DNA from: JAJPKK01 sp963781195
Lineage (GTDB): Bacteria; Pseudomonadota; Alphaproteobacteria; Rhizobiales; Xanthobacteraceae
DNA length: 64,000 nucleotides
Direction of reading: 5' to 3'
Assembly (NCBI GenBank): GCA_963781195.1
Contig: CAWAEZ010000012.1
Span: 124,001 to 188,000 of the forward strand
Part shown: positions 60,308 to 64,000 of the stretch, one piece after another
Layout: each line of letters starts with the position of its first letter
Numbering within the stretch: the stretch's first letter is position 1
Position numbers and translations under genes: made by a program
The notes under the pieces: model-generated
Databases searched by the model: none
Seen by the model: the letters and a program-made list of their open reading frames with translations, nothing else
What the model was told of the DNA's origin: nothing

Positions 60308-61819
60308 TCAGGCCTTTCCGGCGCCGGCGGTGCGCCTGCGCGGCGGAAACAACCTGGCCCGCAGCGGCGGCAGCGCGAGGAACAGCACGATCGCCCCGAT
60401 CAGTACCCAGCACATCCAGCGCGAGGTGAAGATTAGGAAGCTGCCGTCCCCCATCATCATGGACTGGTGGAAGTTGCGCTCCGCGGAGGCGCCGAGCACC
60501 AGCGCGATGACGATGGTGAGGCGCGGATAGTCGTGGCGGATCATGACGTAGCCCAGGATGCCGAAGGCGAGCGTCAGGATCGGATTTTCGATGCTGCGGT
60601 CCACCGCATAGGAGCCGGTCATCGCGATCGCGATGATCACGGGAACGAAGATGCGGGAATCGACGAGGGTGATGAGCCCGAGCGGGCGGGCCAGCAGCAC
60701 GCCGATGATGGAGGCGAGGATGCAGGCGCCGGTGAGGGCCCAGACGAGGCCGTAGATCTCATGCTGGTTCTGCGCCAGCATCAACGGCCCCGGCTGGATG
60801 CCGTGCAGCACCAGGATCCCGAGGAACACCGCCATCTCCGCGCCCGACGGAATGCCGAAGGCAATGGTGGGGATGAGCGCGCTGCCGTCCTTGGCGTTGA
60901 TCGCCGCCTCGGGCGCGATGACGCCCTGGATGTTGCCCTTGCCGAAGCTGTCGGGATCGTCGGAGGCCTGTACCGTCATGCCATAGGACAGGAACGCCGC
61001 GACCGTGCCGCCCTCGCCTGGAATGGCGCCTACGATGGTGCCGATGATCGAGCCGCGCAGCACCGTGCGCCAGTGCACGAAGGTCGCCTTCACGCCGCTC
61101 ATCATGCTGGTGATCTTCACCGCGCGCATGTCCTTCGCCACGGTGCCGCCGGTGACCGAGAGATTGATCATCTCGGCAACCGCGAACAGCCCGATCAAAG
61201 CGGGGACGAGGTGGACGCCGTCCCACAGGTATTCGATGCCGCCGGCAAAGCGCGTGGTGCCGGTGACGCTGTCGTAGCCGACGGTTGCGATCATCAGCCC
61301 GATGCCGCCGGTGAGGAGGCCGCGCAGCATGCGGCCGCTCAGGCTCGCCGCCACGGTGACGAGAGCGAGGATCGCCAACAGGAAGAACTCCGGCGGCCCG
61401 AACAGCAGCACCAGCTGTTTCGCCACCGGCAGCACCGCGAGCACCGACACCGTGCCGATGATGCCGCCGAGCGAATTGGCGGTCGCGGCAGCGCCGATCG
61501 CATACCCCGCCTTGCCTTGCTGGGCGAGCGGATAGCCGTCGAGGCAGGTCGCCGCATTGGGCGCCGAGCCAGGCGCGTTGAGGAGGATCGCGGTGAGCGA
61601 GCCGCCCATCGGCACCGCGCCCATGACGCCTCCGGCGAGCGCGACCGCGGTGAAGGGCTCGAGGCCGTAGGTCAGCGGCATCAGCAGCGCGAGCGCGGTG
61701 GCACCGCCGAGCCCCGGCAGGGCGCCGAAGACGAGGCCGATGCCCATGCCCAGGCTCAGGAACATCAGCTCCCTCACCTGCAGCAGGCCCTGTACGCCGG
61801 AAACCCACGCGTCCAACAT
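60308..61819 (-). CDS. tctA: Tripartite tricarboxylate transporter large subunit TctA-like
   Basis: The 503-residue permease has 11-12 membrane segments and typical TctA motifs: FGALPGLGGATALALLMPLT, GGSLTAILLNAPGSAPNAAT with PLAQQGKA shortly after, and IGAIPGEGGTVAAFLSYGM in the second half. It uses an ion gradient to import the carboxylate delivered by TctC. The ATG at 61819 is chosen; a GTG two codons earlier is possible. It lies 112 bases after tctC and 3 bases before tctB. Confidence 0.94.
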   Translation of the reverse strand: MLDAWVSGVQGLLQVRELMFLSLGMGIGLVFGALPGLGGATALALLMPLTYGLEPFTAVALAGGVMGAVPMGGSLTAILLNAPGSAPNAATCLDGYPLAQQGKAGYAIGAAATANSLGGIIGTVSVLAVLPVAKQLVLLFGPPEFFLLAILALVTVAASLSGRMLRGLLTGGIGLMIATVGYDSVTGTTRFAGGIEYLWDGVHLVPALIGLFAVAEMINLSVTGGTVAKDMRAVKITSMMSGVKATFVHWRTVLRGSIIGTIVGAIPGEGGTVAAFLSYGMTVQASDDPDSFGKGNIQGVIAPEAAINAKDGSALIPTIAFGIPSGAEMAVFLGILVLHGIQPGPLMLAQNQHEIYGLVWALTGACILASIIGVLLARPLGLITLVDSRIFVPVIIAIAMTGSYAVDRSIENPILTLAFGILGYVMIRHDYPRLTIVIALVLGASAERNFHQSMMMGDGSFLIFTSRWMCWVLIGAIVLFLALPPLRARLFPPRRRTAGAGKA

Positions 61820-61931
61820 GGCCACTTCGATCCGTCGGCGACGCCTGCCTCACCTTCGCTCCGTCGGGCGGAGCGTGTCGGTCGACAGCCTCCCTGTCAG
61901 CGCCACTGTCCCATTGTTATCCCGGCCGCGC

Positions 61932-62903
61932 TCAGTTCGGCACCAGGTATTTGCGCCACTTGTCGAAAAAATTGGCCTGAGACCGCACGTCCGCGGCGAC
62001 CTCGTCGGGCGACTGCAGCGCCAGTCCCATGCCGGTCTTCTTCGACAAGGCGACGACCTCGGGATCGCTCACCGCCTTGTCGATGGCCTCGACGAGGATC
62101 TTCTTGATGTCGGGCGGAAGATTTGGCGGCGCCGCCACCATGCGCGCGACGGAGATGTCGGCGAGCTGCGGCTCGGCGAGCGCTTTCGCGTTCGGAAGAT
62201 CGGGCCGGGTGCCGTCGGTGGTGAAGCTCGCGAGCAGGCGGAGCGATTGACTCGCCTCGAAGCGTTCGAGGATCGGCAGGTTGGTGATCACCGCGTCGCC
62301 GTCGCCGCGCACCGCCGCCGCCACGTATTCCGACGAGCCCTTGTAGCCCGTGATGAGCTGCATCCTGATGCCGAGCAGGTCGGTCGCGATCAGGGTCACG
62401 CCATAGGCGGTGCCATCCGGGCCGTTGGTGGTGAACTTGACCGGGCGCGTGGCCGAAAGCGCCTTGAGGTCGGCGACGGACTTGACCGGCGAATTCCACG
62501 GCACGGCGAGGGCATAGGAATCGCGGCCGAGGCCCGCCAGCCAGGTGAACTTCGCGAGGTCATAACCGCCGCCCCGCGCCTGCAGGACGAACAGGCCGGG
62601 AATGTTGAGGATGCCGATGGTGTAGCCGTCGGGACGGGCGCGATAGAGCTGGTTCACGCCCTTGGCGCCGCCGCCGGCGGGAACGTTGAGCGGGACGACG
62701 TTGACCTTGTGCGGCAGGTACTTTTCCATCACCGGCGCGATGGCGCGCACATAGGCGTCGAACCCGCCGCCGACCTGGTTCGGAATGATGAAGGTGATGT
62801 CGCGCTCCGGAAAGCCCGCCGCGCCGGCATGACCCGCGAAGCCGGAGACCACGGCAGCGGAGAGGAGGGTCGCAATCGCAAGGCAAAACCGGTGACGGTG
62901 CAT
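61932..62903 (-). CDS. tctC: TctC periplasmic binding protein of the tctCAB set
   Basis: The 323-residue protein has a signal peptide (CLAIATLLSAAVVSGFAGHAGA) and the TctC fold with FPERDITFIIPNQVGGGFDA, a proline-rich NVPAGGGAKGVNQLYRARPDGYT, and TTNGPDGTAYGV. It differs from the other three Bug proteins in this window by the QVGGGFD loop, so it probably binds a different ligand. It is first of the operon tctC-tctA-tctB-cupin. Confidence 0.92.
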   Translation of the reverse strand: MHRHRFCLAIATLLSAAVVSGFAGHAGAAGFPERDITFIIPNQVGGGFDAYVRAIAPVMEKYLPHKVNVVPLNVPAGGGAKGVNQLYRARPDGYTIGILNIPGLFVLQARGGGYDLAKFTWLAGLGRDSYALAVPWNSPVKSVADLKALSATRPVKFTTNGPDGTAYGVTLIATDLLGIRMQLITGYKGSSEYVAAAVRGDGDAVITNLPILERFEASQSLRLLASFTTDGTRPDLPNAKALAEPQLADISVARMVAAPPNLPPDIKKILVEAIDKAVSDPEVVALSKKTGMGLALQSPDEVAADVRSQANFFDKWRKYLVPN

Positions 62904-63050
62904 GATGCCCTCACGTGCATGGAGCCCGCGAACTCTAGCACCATCGACGGGCCCGGGTCATCCGCAGGCGGATCGCCTCGGAGTGAAGGCGCGCCGCATC
63001 GACATCCCGCTCCGCCGGCCTCCGCCGCCGTGCGGTCCAGCGTGGCCGGG

Positions 63051-63566
63051 TCAGTCGGTTTTCTGATAGACGGCGTGGCAGGAATCGCAGCCCTTGCGAA
63101 GCCGGCCCATCGCGGCTTTGAACTCGGCCTCCCCGGGAGCGCGGCTGACCTCGAACGCGGCCTTCGATGCGTCGCCAGCCTGTTTGTAGAAGTCGGCAAA
63201 TCGCGTCCAGACCTCCGGTGCGGCGAAGGTGTCCATGGCCGGATCCTTGTCGACATTGGGCTTCCACTGGTTGGATGCCGGCGGAAACATATGCGGAAAC
63301 GCCATCAGCAGCACCGAGATCACGTCGCCCTGTTCATGGGCCGCCGCGAGATCGACCTTCTTGCTCGATGCGCCAGCCGCTTCCAGCGCATCCATTTTCT
63401 CGGAGATGGCGTCCATGACGGACTTGCGCGCGAAGATCACGTCGGAGGGCGTGGCGGCGGTCTGGTTTTGGCCCCACGCCGCCGATCCGGAAACGGCTGC
63501 GACAACCACCAGGCCGGCCATCAAAGCGCAGCGTTGCCGCCACGCGCGCCGGTGACGTGATCCCAT
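63051..63566 (-). CDS. Class II cytochrome c (cytochrome c-prime/c-556 type)
   Basis: The 171-residue product has a signal peptide (CALMAGLVVVAAVSGSAAWG) and a four-helix cytochrome with the haem site CDSCH (160-164) near the C-terminus, as is typical of class II. The early VIFARKSVMDAISEKMDAL contains the first helix with a possible axial methionine. Members bind NO or carry electrons in the periplasm. GGGAGGGAGAC precedes the ATG at 63566. The 147-base gap before tctC holds no clear gene. Confidence 0.9.
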   Translation of the reverse strand: MGSRHRRAWRQRCALMAGLVVVAAVSGSAAWGQNQTAATPSDVIFARKSVMDAISEKMDALEAAGASSKKVDLAAAHEQGDVISVLLMAFPHMFPPASNQWKPNVDKDPAMDTFAAPEVWTRFADFYKQAGDASKAAFEVSRAPGEAEFKAAMGRLRKGCDSCHAVYQKTD

Positions 63567-64000
63567 GATGTCTCCCTCCCGCCGTTCCGCGCGTTCGCGC
63601 CGCGCCGTCCCGACATTTTGCTGGACGCTGTTTCTAGCAAATACGGATTTGCGTCGGACATGACGCAGATCAAGGCCGTCGCGTCGCCGCGGCGGGTGTC
63701 GAGGTTCAAGGAGAGCGCCGCGGCGGATCGACGCCGCCGGGTGCGGCAACCCGTCACTTCAAGAAACCCCTGCCGTTCCCACATCGAGGCCTGGAGCCAT
63801 ATTCCGCGCGTACGCATCCCCGTGCCCCCCCAGCGTGCGGATGGCTTCGAACGGGAGGCCCGGCTGTTCAATCAGCTGGGCCTCTTTTCAATTCCGCCAT
63901 GACAACCCGCTGTCGATAACCCGGCTGTTCATGAACCGCTGTCGGTGGTCCGTTGTCGCTGCGCAGTTATCGATGGCCGGCGATCGCGCGCCAAACGAAC
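63567..64000. other. Gene-poor right end of the window
   Basis: Apart from the terminator listed at 63855-63888, no gene was recognised. One open frame at 63618-63902 has no family features and runs through the terminator stem. No tRNA cloverleaf could be drawn. The cytochrome gene's promoter should lie near 63600. Confidence 0.4.
63855..63888 (+). terminator. Intrinsic terminator with no recognised gene before it
   Basis: GAGGCCCGGCTG (63855-63866) and CAGCTGGGCCTC (63873-63884) pair over 12 bases with one G-T wobble and a 6-base loop, then TTTT follows. It is a good rho-independent terminator on the plus strand, but the nearest plus-strand gene recognised lies more than 7 kb upstream. It may end a small RNA transcribed from about 63650-63850. 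Confidence 0.65.

Noticed and set aside
63793..63860. Possible tRNA suggested by a TTCGAAC-like T loop
   Set aside because: No matching T stem, anticodon arm or acceptor stem could be formed.
1..64000. CRISPR arrays, rRNA, insertion sequences or prophage genes
   Set aside because: No regularly spaced repeats, rRNA-like blocks, transposases, integrases or phage structural genes were recognised on either strand.

Overview
The window looks like a chromosome segment from a high-GC alphaproteobacterium, most likely Hyphomicrobiales (Rhizobiales) near the Bradyrhizobium/Xanthobacteraceae group. The reasons are a GcrA cell-cycle regulator with a cluster of GANTC sites upstream, a CycM-type membrane cytochrome c beside kdsB, the block phoR-pstSCAB-phoU-phoB / gcrA / argD-argF-hslO, the rplU-rpmA-GNAT-obgE block, and four TctC/Bug solute-binding proteins. 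No rRNA, tRNA, CRISPR array or insertion sequence was recognised.

Layout. 1-8.7 kb: the end of a LacI-type regulator, an aspartate-dehydrogenase-like gene, a TctC binding protein, a frame-broken haloacetate dehalogenase, a heavily frame-broken dctA, a Tat-exported alpha/beta hydrolase, a frame-broken FAD monooxygenase and an MprF-N-terminus-like membrane protein. 8.7-16 kb: the phosphate regulon with two Pho boxes. 16.3-20.4 kb: gcrA, then argD-argF-hslO behind a strong promoter and leader hairpin. 20.5-24.7 kb: universal stress protein, GlcG-like protein, prephenate dehydratase, kdsB and divergent cycM. 24.9-32.8 kb: a yejABEF-type peptide/microcin-C ABC importer with two tandem binding proteins. 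32.9-34.4 kb: an amidohydrolase and gmhB. 34.4-36.5 kb: a lower-GC insert carrying one DUF262/HNH-like gene. 36.5-43.9 kb (minus strand): rplU-rpmA-GNAT-obgE, then URC1-like, URC4-like and uracil phosphoribosyltransferase genes (a probable URC uracil-catabolism cluster), then lptG. 44.3-49.2 kb: an EmrAB-like efflux pair, a TctC protein and a medium-chain reductase. 49.5-56.8 kb: a patatin-like lipase, an L,D-transpeptidase, and a CoA-transferase / hydratase / CitE-like lyase set that fits itaconate or mesaconate breakdown, plus an exported acetamidase. 57-63.6 kb: a beta-propeller protein, a cupin gene in line with tctC-tctA-tctB, and a class II cytochrome c.

The two most distinctive systems are the URC-type pyrimidine-degradation cluster (37.7-41.0 kb) and the itaconate/mesaconate-type module (51.5-55.7 kb). 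The DUF262 gene is the only clear candidate for a transferred defence-type gene.

A caution applies throughout. Seven genes are broken by small indels whose flanks still encode intact family sequence. Five have a single indel, including gcrA and pstC, which argues for sequencing or assembly error. dctA and the URC1-like gene have about six each, which could be error or real decay. All function statements come from reading motifs by eye; no database search was run.
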